Positions 32,881-43,519 of a DNA stretch of 64,000 nt are shown piece after piece (positions within the stretch are counted from its first letter, which is position 1; each line of letters begins with the position of its first letter). The DNA is taken from contig CM038719.1 in the NCBI GenBank assembly GCA_021613375.1, forward strand, positions 39,627,120 to 39,691,119, in the 5' to 3' direction. A program made the position numbers and the translations under genes. Origin of the DNA: Megaleporinus macrocephalus (Eukaryota; Chordata; Actinopteri; Characiformes; Anostomidae). The notes below the pieces were generated by a model. That model searched no databases, was not told where the DNA came from, and saw only the letters and a list, made by a program, of their open reading frames with translations.

Positions 32881-33640
32881 AAATGTAAATGTATTATAAA
32901 CTTCTATGAAGAATTATTATTTTTTCCTTACCCTTGTGAGCTTTACACAAATATTAGTACTATATTATCATAGAGACCACCTTCAGGAGAGAAGTGCAAA
33001 TATGTTTTCCATTAACATTCACAGCTATTCTGTTTAAAAGCTTATTATATACTTATTATCTTGACATGCAGCAATAATTATGATCTGTAATCTCTAACAG
33101 TAGAACTATAAAAGCCAAATAGTTTTTATATTGTTTATTTGTGATTAATATCAATTTTGCCTCGATTTCTCCCGAACAAGCGGTCCAGCCAAGTCGGTAG
33201 CATTCACCGCATATTACCGCTCTGACCAGTCTCAGATGTTTCTGATGAAGGTTCTGGCGAATGCCATGTTGCCACGTGGTCTGAGGAATCGCAGGCCTTC
33301 CCGCGGACCGTGCTTCACGCACTGCTCTCCTTTCATCATAACAAATAACTGCAGAGACTCTAGTCACACCGTAATAACCACAATTATCATGTATGTCAGA
33401 ACCGTTCAGCCCTGCGCTGGGTGTTAATTCCCTCTGTGCTCCGTCCAGCTAACATCTGGACTATTCATTTATAAAAACAGATAGAAAATGTAAGGAGTTA
33501 TAGAATAAAAGTCACCATTTATTTATTCAGTTCCAGTCAGAATGGCTACTAAAGCTTCAGAGGGTCTGAGTTTCTACATAGTCAGTATTTAATGTCATAC
33601 TATGTGGCTTCCGACATGTAGACTGTCTCAATCCTTAGAC
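32881..33640. other. single-copy sequence with a CpG-containing core
   Basis: The part 33160-33330 (cgaacaagcggtccagccaa, gaatcgcaggccttcccgcg) is GC-richer than its surroundings and could be an old coding or conserved fragment. Frames of 63 codons (plus, 33236) and 103 codons (minus, 33056-33367) are open but show no motif I recognise. Confidence 0.35.
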
Positions 33641-33699
33641 ATCTGTCCAAAGAAAGATAAACATCTCCAAAATTTACAGGACAGGCCATAAAATGTTTG

Positions 33700-33737
33700 G
33701 ACTTTCAATGTCAGTCAATAGAACCAGAATTTTTCCA
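33700..33737. mobile_element. foldback MITE fragment
   Basis: actttcaatgtcagtcaata, gaaccagaatttttcca matches the right inner arm of the foldback family. It ends where the CA-rich minisatellite begins. Confidence 0.5.
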
Positions 33738-34463
33738 CACACACACATTAGGGGGCAGTGAAACACCCACATACACATACACACACTTACACAAACATAC
33801 ACACGCACACACACTAGGGTCAGTGAAACACCCACAGACACACATAAACATACACACACTGACACACACACACACTAATGTCAGTGAAACACCCACATAC
33901 ACACGCACACACACACACAAACATACACACGCACACATACTAGGGGGGCAGTGAAACACCCACATACACACACACACACACACACATACTTGGGGGCAGT
34001 GAAACACCCACATACACACACACACATACTAGGGGGCAGTGAAACACCCACATACACACACACACACATATACTAGGGGGCAGTGAAACACCCACATACA
34101 CACACACATACTAAGGGGCAGTGAAACACCCACATACACACACACACACACATATACTAGGGGGCAGTGAAACACCCACATACACACACACACATACTAA
34201 GGGGCAGTGAAACACCCACACACACACTAGGGGGCAGTGAATAACCCACATACATACATACACACAAACACACATACTAGGGGGCAGTAAAACATCCACA
34301 TACACACACACACATACACAGACACACACATAAACGCTAGGGGGCACTGAAACATACACACACAAACATACACCCACACACACACACAAACTAGGGGCAG
34401 TGAAACCCACATACATACACACATAAACACACATACACACACACTAGGGGGCAGTGAAACACC

Positions 34464-34503
<40 letters not shown>

Positions 34504-34608
34504 CTAGGGGGCAGTGAAACACCCACATACACACACAGACACACACAAGCACACTTGGGGGCAGTGAAACACCCCACAAACACACACACCAGGGGGCAGT
34601 GAAACACC

Positions 34609-34647
<39 letters not shown>

Positions 34648-35062
34648 TAGGGGGCAGTGAAACACCCACATACACACAGACACAAACAAGCACACTAGGG
34701 GGCAATGAAACACCCACATACACACACACACACTAGGGGGCAGTAAAACACCCACATACACACACAAACATACACACACAGACACACACAAGCACACTCG
34801 GGGGCAGCGAAACACCCACAGACATACATACCCCCACACACACAGACACACACACTAGGGGGCAGTGAAACACCCACATACACACAGACACACACACACA
34901 CACTAGGGGCAGTGAAACACCCACATACACACACACACAAGGGGGCAGTGAAATACCCACATACACACACAAACACACACTAGGAGAGTAAAACAACCAC
35001 ATACACACAATAGGGGTCAGTGAAACAACCACATACACACACTAGGGGGCAGTAAGTACTTG
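33738..35062 (+). repeat. CA-rich minisatellite (gggggcagtgaaacaccc), array 1
   Basis: About thirty units, roughly 35-55 bp, combine a constant core (actagggggcagtgaaacac, ccacata) with a variable (CA)n. Long open frames on the minus strand (CVCVCV...) are artefacts. The same core forms the array at 46985-48225. Confidence 0.97.
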
Positions 35063-35165
35063 CCCCCTAGTGTTGGGTCGCATCCTCTCAGTGTGGGCAT
35101 TGAACTGGTGACCTTCTGATCACAAGGCTGGTTCCCTGACCTCCAGCCTGGAATTCCGATCCCCA
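35063..35165 (+). mobile_element. flank of the minisatellite-bearing element
   Basis: ccccctagtgttgggtcgca, then gaactggtgaccttctgatc, acaaggctggttccctgacc, tccag matches 48310-48385. The tRNA-like ggtcacaagg text suggests that the carrier may be SINE-related. From 35166 to 35992 the sequence is AT-rich and single copy. Confidence 0.65.
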
Positions 35166-35992
35166 AGCAGAATCCGACACTCATGTTCTACAGATTAGAC
35201 TCGCGATGTTGATTATTTTCACATAGAAACAACCAAAGTCATGCATGTAAAAACACCAATTCTCACATAAAGCTACTTTAAATACAAGTTATTAATTTTT
35301 CAGCAAATATTTCTGAGAAGATCATATTAGGAGTTGTTCTACGAGAATGTAACTGTAAATAGATTATTTTATATACATCACTGAATTATTTAAGGCTTTA
35401 TTTTTGCTTGTACTTAATCAGTCGTGACTGTTGTGGTCAAACAGAAAACAGTTTCGTGGTTTGACATGTAAAAAAAATGACATGCTAAGTGCGTCTCTGG
35501 GTTTTGTTTAAATCCCAACTCATTATAGTATCTATTTCAGATTACTTCAGCTTCCCCGGCCATGTTCTGTAATTCGAAGTGAACTTCAGCTGGCTGCACT
35601 CGTTGCGCACTCTCTCTAGTTTCTTTTTCCTTTTTTATTTTTTCTCCAGTGACACCACAAATCATTCTAAAGCCGCTCAATCATACGTCTTCATTTAAAG
35701 TACAGACACTCTGTTCTTACGTAGCATCCAGGACATGGTCCCTGACCCTTTATCCAGCTTAGAACAATAAACAAGCTGTGTTCTAACACTTCATCTGAGC
35801 TTCGCTGAACTCTTCCAGGACTGAATCACTGCGGGATCAGGGCCGGATCAGGGCTGGATTAGATTTGAGGGGAATTCCACACATTTTCTTTTTCATTTCA
35901 GTGGAATTAAACGGTTGAGATGTAAATAAAGTCATTTGGAGTCAATTTAGGTGAAATGGTTCATCGTCGAGAGTTGGGTCTCTATAGCGGCC

Positions 35993-36046
35993 GTGGTCAC
36001 TTTATTAGGAACACCTGTACACTTACTCCTTCATGCATTTACTCTT
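35993..36046 (+). mobile_element. Tc1-like element, 5' terminal part
   Basis: gtggtcactttattaggaac, acctgtacacttactccttc, atgca matches the conserved end of a widespread fish Tc1-like family (cactttattaggtacacct). The continuation of that family, cagccaatcatgtggcagca, is found 2.2 kb downstream at 38228. Confidence 0.7.
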
Positions 36047-36134
36047 AACACTTTTTAAAATTTGAAGGTCTGCTTCTTAATGATTATTAAATTATTAACT
36101 TGTTAACTTTTATAACTACATGGATGGTTGCGCA

Positions 36135-36915
36135 TGAACGACAAATAGAGAAGTGCGGCTCAGTATGTCTGGGGATCTGCTCTGTGTGAGTACAGGCAGT
36201 TTGATGGCTCTGGTTTTGGGGTATTCCAAAAAATAAATGGGATCCTATGGGAGAAACAAGGGATGAATAAACGACAAATAGAGGAGTGCGGGTCAGTATA
36301 TCTGTGGATTAGAGTTTAGGGATCTGCTTTGAGTGAGTACAGCCAGTTTGGTGGCTCTGGGTTGGGGTATTCCAAGAATGAATGAGATCCTATGGAAGAA
36401 ATGAGGGATAAATAAACGACAAATAGAGGAATGCAGGTCGGTATGTCTGTGGATTAGAGGTTAGGGATCTGCTCTGAGTGAGTGCAGGCAGTTTGGTGGC
36501 TGTAGGTTGGGGTATTCCAAAAATGAATGGGATCCTATGGGAGAAACGAGGGATGAATAAATGACAAATGGAGGTGTGCTGGTCAGTATGTCTGTGGATT
36601 AGAGTTTGGGGATCTGCTCTGAGTGAGTACAGCCAGTTTGGTGGCTTTAGGTTGGGGTATTCTAAAAAATGAATGGGATCCTATGGGAGAAACGAGGGAT
36701 GAATAAACGACAAATAGAGGAATGTGGGTCAGTATTAGTGTTTAGGGATCTGCTCTGAGAGAGTACAGGCAGTTTGGTGGCTGTAGGTGAAATTAAACCA
36801 TAATGTTTGGGTGAGTCTGAAAATGAATGGGACTCTATGGGGAAAAAGGAGGGATGAAAAAAGTGACACACAGACGAGTGTGGGTTAAACCAACACAACA
36901 GTCGTGGTTGGAGGT
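36135..36915 (+). repeat. ~146-bp tandem repeat, about 5.5 units
   Basis: Unit starts (acgacaaatagagg) at about 36135, 36269, 36415, 36560, 36707 and a diverged one at 36868. Each contains ggggatctgctctgagtgag, tacaggcagtttggtggctc and attccaaaaatgaatgggat, cctatgggagaaacgaggg. It lies inside the interval that splits the Tc1-like element. Confidence 0.92.
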
Positions 36916-37369
36916 CTGTCCTGAGTCAACGTATGTGAAACGGTGTGTGTTGGTCGAGCAGAAGTTCAGTAGATTGGCGTGTACATTTCCATCCTATTCA
37001 TTCTCTATGGAAAAAAACGAATAACAATATAGTGAGCAATTAATAATACACTAATAAATAGAAACATATCATTCGTAAGCAAATTTACAGATAAAAATAA
37101 GTTATTAATTAATTAACTATAAATCAGTTATTAAGAGTTGGTTTTTGAAAGAACATGAACACGAAACATTGATTTAACTAAACATTGTTTTTGTAAAGTT
37201 TATTTAAAGCTACTGTGAAAGTTACAGCATCCTAGTGTCCAAAATTTATGAAACGTTATTGTTTACTAGCACATTTGTTTGTTTCTTTGTTTTGAATTCA
37301 GATAATTAATACCTGGTTATATTTCATCTTTATATTTCAAGTTCTAAAACGCTGATCAATAAAAGACTC

Positions 37370-38115
37370 CAATTCATTAATATTTAAATATTTACTCAAC
37401 AAATGTTTCATCACTAACTTACAGTGAACTCAATAAAATTACATATATTACACATTTATAAGCATGTTTATGAATGTTCTATTATGCTTTTGACTGAAAG
37501 ACTGCAATAAATTAATATTCAATTAATTACTCAACAAATGCTTCATCACTAATTTACAGCAAACACATAATAAAAGTACATCTATAACACATTAATAAGC
37601 TTGATTTCAAATGTTCTAATATGCTTTTGATGGAAAGACTGTAATTAATTAATATTAAACTAATTGCCCAACAAATGCTTTAACACTAATTGGCAGTTAC
37701 CCAATGATAAAAACACATCTATAACACATTTATAAGCTTGCGTTCGAATATTCTAATATGCTTTTGCTGGAAAGACTGCAATTAATTAACAGTTCATTAA
37801 TGACTCAACAAATGCTTCATCACTAATTTACAGTGCACACCTAATAGAAGTACATCTATAACACATTAATAAGCTTGCTTTCAAATATTCTAATATGCTT
37901 TTGATGGAAAGACTGACTAATTTGCAGTTAACACAATAAAAATACATCTGTTACACAATTATAAGATTGCTTATGAATGTTCTATTATGCTTTTGACTGA
38001 AAGACTGCAATTAATTGATATTTCATTAATTACTCAACAAATGCCTTATTACTAATTTACAGTAAACACCTAATAAAAGTACATCTATAACACATTTATA
38101 AGCTTAATTACAAAT
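37370..38115 (+). repeat. ~136-bp AT-rich tandem repeat, about 5.5 units
   Basis: Landmark actcaacaaatg(c) at 37394, 37529, 37666, 37803 and 38032. Each unit also has catcactaatttacag, taaaagtacatctataacac, attaataagcttgctttcaa and gcttttgatggaaagactg. A shortened unit lies at about 37920-37990. 36916-37369 is single-copy AT-rich spacer. Confidence 0.92.
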
Positions 38116-38227
38116 TGTATGTGTGTATAGTACTATGGGATAATAAATTTCCTACTAATAGTTAAAACATTAACTATTAATTAGAAGAAGAAGACCTTAA
38201 AATAAAGAGTTTTTTCTATTTACCTTA

Positions 38228-38780
38228 ACAGCCAATCATGTGGCAGCAGCCAATAACAGCCAATAATGTTCAAACTGACCATCACAATGTGGGTTATGAC
38301 TGCTGGTTCCAGACAGGCCAGTTTGAGTATTTCAGAAGCTGGGATTTTCTCTTTAGATTGTTAAGCAGTGGCTCTGGAATCAGAACCCAGAGGTCAGTGG
38401 AGAATGGCTAGACTTGTTTGAGCTGATAGAAAGGCTACACTAGCCACTCTATACAATTTTGCAGAGTAAAGCATCTCAGATGGTGTAATACATTGAAGCT
38501 TGAGACAGAGGGTCTGCAACAGCATGTCGGGTCCCCCGCTGTCAGCCATGATCAGAAAACTGAGGCTCCAGAGGGTGAAGGTTCACCAAAACTGGTCAGA
38601 CAGTGTGGCTACCGCTGACTCTGGCAAACGACATGTGGGCTAAAAGTGGTCCGCGTATTACAAATGCTTGTATGACCAACATCTCAAAACATGGGGGCCA
38701 CTCATGGCAAAGATTGCCAGAGTTATGCCACAATCAGTTATGCTTTAAACAGATCTTGACAGGATTGTGGGGGGGGGTCA
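38228..38780 (+). pseudogene. Tc1-like transposase N-terminal relic
   Basis: Follows the family text cagccaatcatgtggcagca, ccagtttgagtatttcagaa, ggtcagtggagaatggctag, ctgatagaaaggctac, cactctatacaattttgcag, agcatctcagatgg, ctgtcagccatgatcagaaa and ggttcaccaaaactggtcag. These correspond to the 5' region and helix-turn-helix part of a Tc1-like transposase. Many indels and no open frame through it, so it is inactive. After about 38600 the match fades. Confidence 0.7.
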
Positions 38781-39083
38781 TAGTTTAAATTCATATCTCA
38801 GTCATATATAGTATAGTACACTGTAAAACCAGTCCAAGCTAGAATGGTTTGGCCTACATGGCATTACGTTTGTTTTTGTTGAACAACCAATAGAATTTCG
38901 ATTACAATATAATTTACTGCAGTACCAGAAACTCAATACACACTTATTTGAATTCAGATTCAGTTGAAAGGGATTTGTGTCTGCTTGAAACCTTAAAAAA
39001 AAATTAATAAAAAAAATTATAATGTTCTTAAACTTTTAGGTCAGCTATGTTACTTTGTTTAAAGTTGTAGGCTTGCAAAACAG

Positions 39084-39165
39084 GGGTACCTAGGTGGCAG
39101 CAATAGGTTAAGCTTTTATACCATCATCAGGAGGTCATAGGTTCGAATCCCATTTGTACTACAGA
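39084..39165 (+). mobile_element. tRNA-like (SINE head) sequence
   Basis: ggtacctaggtggcagcaat, aggttaagc and, 40 bases on, cataggttcgaatcccattt place an A-box-like and a clear B-box (ggttcgaatcc) at tRNA spacing. It is not a functional tRNA, since no acceptor stem can be closed. It may be a SINE inserted in the Tc1-like relic. Confidence 0.5.
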
Positions 39166-39309
39166 CATTTGCAGCTGGCGGTCAAAGAGTGGGGCAGCAC
39201 TTGCTTGCCTCCATTCCTTCAGCCTGTGGACGCCATGCAGCGGTCATCCAAGAGGAAGGTTTTTGAGAAGACTTATGGTTTTAAGCGGTGGGTCAGGTTT
39301 GGGCCTATC

Positions 39310-39440
39310 AAATGTGGTTAACCATGAATCCATGGACCTGACCTACCTTGTGTGAACAGTCCAGGCTGGTGGAGGTGGTGTAATGGCATGGCCAGTGCAT
39401 TCCTAAGGCAAAAGAAAGCCTTAGTGCTTGGTCCCCTGTG
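39310..39440 (+). pseudogene. Tc1-like transposase, middle fragment
   Basis: catgaatccatggacctgac, ctaccttgtgtgaacagtcc, aggctggtggaggtggtgta, atgg corresponds to the part of the transposase before the second catalytic aspartate (peptide like ESMDLT, VQAGGGGVM). It probably belongs with the fragment at 38228-38780. The 3' half is not found. 39440-39590 is not recognised. Confidence 0.65.
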
Positions 39441-39590
39441 ATTGCTACAAAAGCTGCATATCCCCTCAGCACAGCTCGCTCACCTCCCCGAAACTGCTTG
39501 GCCTCCAATGAATTTCCTGTCATATAGCCTCAGAAATGTCAACACTCAATCACTCCGTAATTGAATACTAAACCCGTCCAGGCTGCTAGA

Positions 39591-40090
39591 GTTCTTTTGC
39601 ATTCTCTTTTCTTTTTTTTTTTTTGTTTTTCCTTTTTCACTACCATTAAAACATTCTTTTGTTTCACAGAACTTGGAACGAAAAGAAATTCTTTATCATG
39701 GAAGTCTGTCGTAATGCGTCTAACATGTGCGAGAGGTGGCTAGCGGGCGAGCGAGAAAAAGAGGGAGCCAGAAAAAGAGCGAAGGAAAAACGAAACCACG
39801 TAAAAGCTGTCCAGCGCTGACCTCCACGCGGGGGTCAGGCCGGGCTTATCGGATAACAGGGACGTGTCCCAGTGTGAGCGGCCTCTTCGGAGAAAGGTCT
39901 GGACCAAGACGTCCATTCATACACAGGACGAGCTGGAAGAGGATGACGTCACCCAAGTGACCACACCAGCTTAGAATGGAGTGCAATGAGGAAATGTTAT
40001 TTTTCATTAATGTCAATGTCACCAGGTTTAATTTGCCGTCTGCTGATTCATTACATCCTGTAAGATGATCGGTGGATGATCTGTCGTAAT
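39591..40090. promoter_or_regulatory. clean block, candidate non-coding element
   Basis: After a T-rich run (39600-39640) the sequence is non-repetitive. The part 39970-40080 (gagtgcaatgaggaaatgtt, gtcaccaggtttaatttgcc, gattcattacatcctgtaag) is a plausible conserved element. Short GA-rich text lies at 39740-39790. Confidence 0.3.
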
Positions 40091-40094
40091 GATG

Positions 40095-40215
40095 TGTATG
40101 AAAAATTGGCCTGGAATTATTTGGGAAAATTCCGGTTACCTTGACTTGCATTAAAAGTAAGTTAGCATTTTGGAGATGGGAAGTTTTGTTCTGAGAGCAG
40201 TGATGTGTTGATGTG
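40095..40215 (+). mobile_element. foldback MITE, decayed left arm
   Basis: tgaaaaattggcctggaatt, atttgggaaaattccggtta, ccttgacttgcattaaaagt follows the left arm of the family. 40216-40550 is single copy. Confidence 0.6.
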
Positions 40216-40587
40216 ATAGGTATGTGTATTGTTCTAGTGCACCAAATATCTGTATCCGTGTCCAGATTTAAACTGGATGTGGGCGTGTCCTAATTTTTTT
40301 ACTCACCGAAGTTACATAATGATATCTTAAAAGATTTAATTTCCTGTCAGCTTTCTTTAATTTAGGCTGAGCTGGTAGCCATGTGGTCATCCATAATTTA
40401 ATCAGCTCTTCCAATGAACAAAATTCCAATGAATTTCCTGAAGCTGTGAGCTACGGATCAGGTAGAAAGCTGTGCTGTGCAACTTAGCTCATTATTGGAA
40501 GCCACTAATCTTAGAAAATGTTTTTACACTTATGTGTTTATATATATATAATGATATATAATGATATATAATGATATGATGATATAT

Positions 40588-40985
40588 AGCACCAAGTTTT
40601 TACAGTGTGGCATCAGGTTTCTACAGTGTAGCACCAAGTTTTTACAGTGTAGCACCAAGTTTTTACAGTGTAGCACCAAGTTCTTACAGTGTAGTATCAA
40701 GTTTTTACAGTGTATCATCAGGTTTTTACAGGGTAGCATCATGTTTTTACAGGGTAGCATCATGTTTTTAAAGTGAATCATCAATTTTTTACAGTGTAGC
40801 ATTAAGTTTTTACAGTGTATCATCAGGTTTTTACAGGGTAGCATCATGTTTATACAGGGTAGCATCATGTTTTTACAGTGTATCATCAAGTTTTTACAGT
40901 GTATCATCAATTTTTTTACAGTGTAGCACCAACTTTTTACAGAGTATCATAATTTTTTTACAGTGTAACATCAAGTTTTTACAGA
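40588..40985 (+). repeat. 21-bp minisatellite, array 1
   Basis: Unit of 21 bp, with core tttttacagtgtagcaccaa; spacing is 21 at 40630, 40651 and 40672. About nineteen units. Open frames on both strands (126 and 71 codons) result from the unit being seven codons long. Confidence 0.97.
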
Positions 40986-41202
40986 TGACCATCATAAAGT
41001 TTATGGCTCAGCAGATCCTGTGTTTAATGGCAGAAACCTCCCAAGCCCAGGAGCTAACAACCTGTGCAAACAGTATCATAGACCAGTTGGACCTAGTTTG
41101 AATGAATGATTCTTTCAATCTATTTTCAATCAATTTTTTGAGGTTAGTAAAACTAGTTCAATCGCTTGTGACCAAATGAAGTCATTATTTTAGGTCATAC
41201 CA
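40986..41202 (+). repeat. flank of 21-bp array, copy 1 (partner 42187-42395)
   Basis: gaccatcataaagtttatgg, ctcagcagatcctntgttt, gttggacctagttt, gattctttcaatct, aaaactagttcaatcgct and gaagtcatt recur after array 2. A copy each of array plus flank suggests duplication of the whole composite. The last part resembles sequence at 395-440 and 1500-1560. Confidence 0.85.
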
Positions 41203-42178
41203 TCTTTTTACAGTGTAACACCAAATTGTTACAGTGTAGCATCAGGTTTTTACAGTGTAGCATCAACCTCTTACAGTGTAGCACCAAGTTTTTTACAGTG
41301 TAGTACCAAGTTTTTACAATGTGGCATCAAGTTTTTACAGTGTAGCACCAACTTTTTACAGTGTAGCATTAGGTTTTTATAGTGTAGCACCATGTTTTTA
41401 CAGTATAGCACCAGGTTTTTACAGTGTAAAACCAAATTTTTACAGTGTAGCACCAAATTTTTTACAGTGTAGCATCAAGTTTTTACAGTGTAGCACCAAC
41501 TTTTACAGTGTAATATCAAGTTTTACAGTGTAGCATCACGTTTTTACAGTGTAACACCAAGTTTTTACTGTATAGCACCAGGTTTTTACAGTGTAACACC
41601 AAGTTTTTACAATATAGCACCAGGTTTTTACAGTGTAACACCAAGTATGTACAGTGTAGCACCAACTTTTACAGTGTAGCATCAAGTTTTACAGTGTAGC
41701 GCCAAGTTTTTACAGTATAGCACCAAGATTTTACAGAATAGCACCAGGTTTTTACAGTGTAACACCAAGCATTTACAGTGTAGCACCAACTTTTACAGTG
41801 TAATATCAAGTTTTACAGTGTAGCATCAAGTTTTTACAGTGTAACACCAAGTTTTTACTGTATAGCACCTGGTTTTTACAGTGTAACACCAAGTATTTAC
41901 AGTGTAGCACCAAATTTTACAGTGTAACACCAAGTATTTACAGTGTAGCACCAACTTTTACAGTGTAGCATCAAGTTTTACAGTGTAGCATCAAATATTT
42001 ACAGTGTAACACCAAGTATTTACAGTGTAGCACCAACTTTTACAGTGTAGCATCAAGTTTTACAGTGTAGCATCAAATATTTACAGTGTAACACCAAGTA
42101 TTTACAGTGTAGCACCAACTTTTACAGTGTAGCATCACGATATTACAGTGTAGCACCAATTTTTTATGACGTAGCAAG
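41203..42178 (+). repeat. 21-bp minisatellite, array 2
   Basis: About 46 units of the same 21-bp repeat, with 20-bp variants (cttttacagtgta). Towards 41990-42130 a three-unit block (agcatcaaatatttacagtg; aacaccaagtatttacagtg; agcaccaacttttacagtgt) is itself repeated. Confidence 0.97.
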
Positions 42179-42186
42179 TTTTTATA

Positions 42187-42395
42187 TATGACCATCATAA
42201 AGTTTATGGCTCAGCAGATCCTTTGTTTTAAGACAAGAACCTTTGTTTTAAGACAAGAACCCCCCCCCACCCCGGTTGGATCTAGTTTCAATGACTGATT
42301 CTTTCAATCTAAGCAATTTTTTGAGTTGAGTAAAACTAGTTCAATCGCTCGGAACCACATGGAGTCATTCTTAGTCATAGCACTTCTCTACTTCA
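42187..42395 (+). repeat. flank of 21-bp array, copy 2
   Basis: See 40986-41202. A short internal duplication (cctttgttttaagacaagaa twice) and a C-run lie at 42230-42270. Confidence 0.85.
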
Positions 42396-42479
42396 TGACC
42401 AATGGCTCCTACTAATCATAAATAAGCTGTTCATTGGGAAAGACTTTACTGTCGAAGCTGAAATAGGACGAAACAAGAA

Positions 42480-43480
42480 TTCCTAACGTGTTCCTTACTG
42501 CACAATGGCCTGTAATAACCTGTGTCCCTCCTATTCCACCTGACACGAACATCTCTGCAAAATGCATTGCTCCAGCCATTCGTCTGATGATTTATATTTT
42601 TCTAATTGGCATGCTTCTGGCTCCTAGGCTTTTTTTGTTGCCCCATGTTGGAGGTATTCGTCACCCGAGGGCTGTTCTGTGCTGCGCTCCCGTCCCGGGA
42701 GACCTCCGAGGAATGGCCGTGTTTGCAGGCAGCCTCATAAAGACCCGTCCGGAGATCTTTTTCTTTTTTTTTTATTCGGTCCGCCGAAAAACCAGGCCTG
42801 CTCCTCCGTGAGCATTTAGCACCTGTAATGAACAGTTGTGTGGACTCGGGCGAGCGAGTGTGACCCCGTGGCCCCCCCTGGCTCACGGGCCTGCGGCGGG
42901 AACCCCCCCTCTGGCTCGCGCTCGCTCTATTTTCCTTGGCTCGCGCCGACCCGTATCAACTCAACCTTGCAAGGGGAATCAATCATCGGTGGAGGGGCGC
43001 GCACAACCTACTCAATATGAACTAATTTGATTCCGGGGTTATACGGCAATAAATAACTGCCATAAAACACACACACCCACACCGGCCCGGGACAAAAAGT
43101 ACATTGTGAATCCTTAATTGACTTCAGGGCTGGCCGTCTGTGCCGGCCAATAACATTCCTCGACGTTTTATTTCTGAATGAAATAGGAGCCGACCCGGAG
43201 CGAAAGCACAGAGAGGAAACAGATAAATAAAAAAAGGACAAAGGAAGCAAGAAAAAAAAAAAGAAAAAAAAAACAAAGCCCCGTTTGTGTCCTGCTGCAC
43301 TGCATGTGGTTTGGTCGCTGTGTTTTGCAGAGTTGGGTCAGGTGTGCGAGCAGGGGCGTAGATTTTAGGACGGAAGAGATTTATCACACTGCTCCCTTCG
43401 GACTCAGGGGTGTGTGTGTTGTGATGTAATCGCATTAAAAGAAGCTCAGGCTCACACACTCCCCCTCCCTGTGGGACAAA
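42480..43480. promoter_or_regulatory. 1-kb clean GC-rich block, candidate regulatory cluster
   Basis: Repeat-free and CpG-containing, with AT-rich cores such as gaactaatttgattccgggg, ttatacggcaataaataact, gtgaatccttaattgacttc and ccaataacattcctcgacgt. This alternation is typical of conserved non-coding elements near developmental genes, but only alignment can show it. Open frames of up to 111 codons carry no motif. Confidence 0.4.
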
Positions 43481-43519
43481 TTAACCATTCATAACTGTGT
43501 AACTTATATATCAGTTTCA

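Noticed and set aside
33674..35038. Overlapping Cys/Val-rich frames, minus strand
   Set aside because: Products of CA-rich minisatellite; overlapping frames of equal quality.
39084..39165. Functional tRNA gene
   Set aside because: A B-box is clear but no acceptor stem or anticodon arm can be closed; fits a SINE head.
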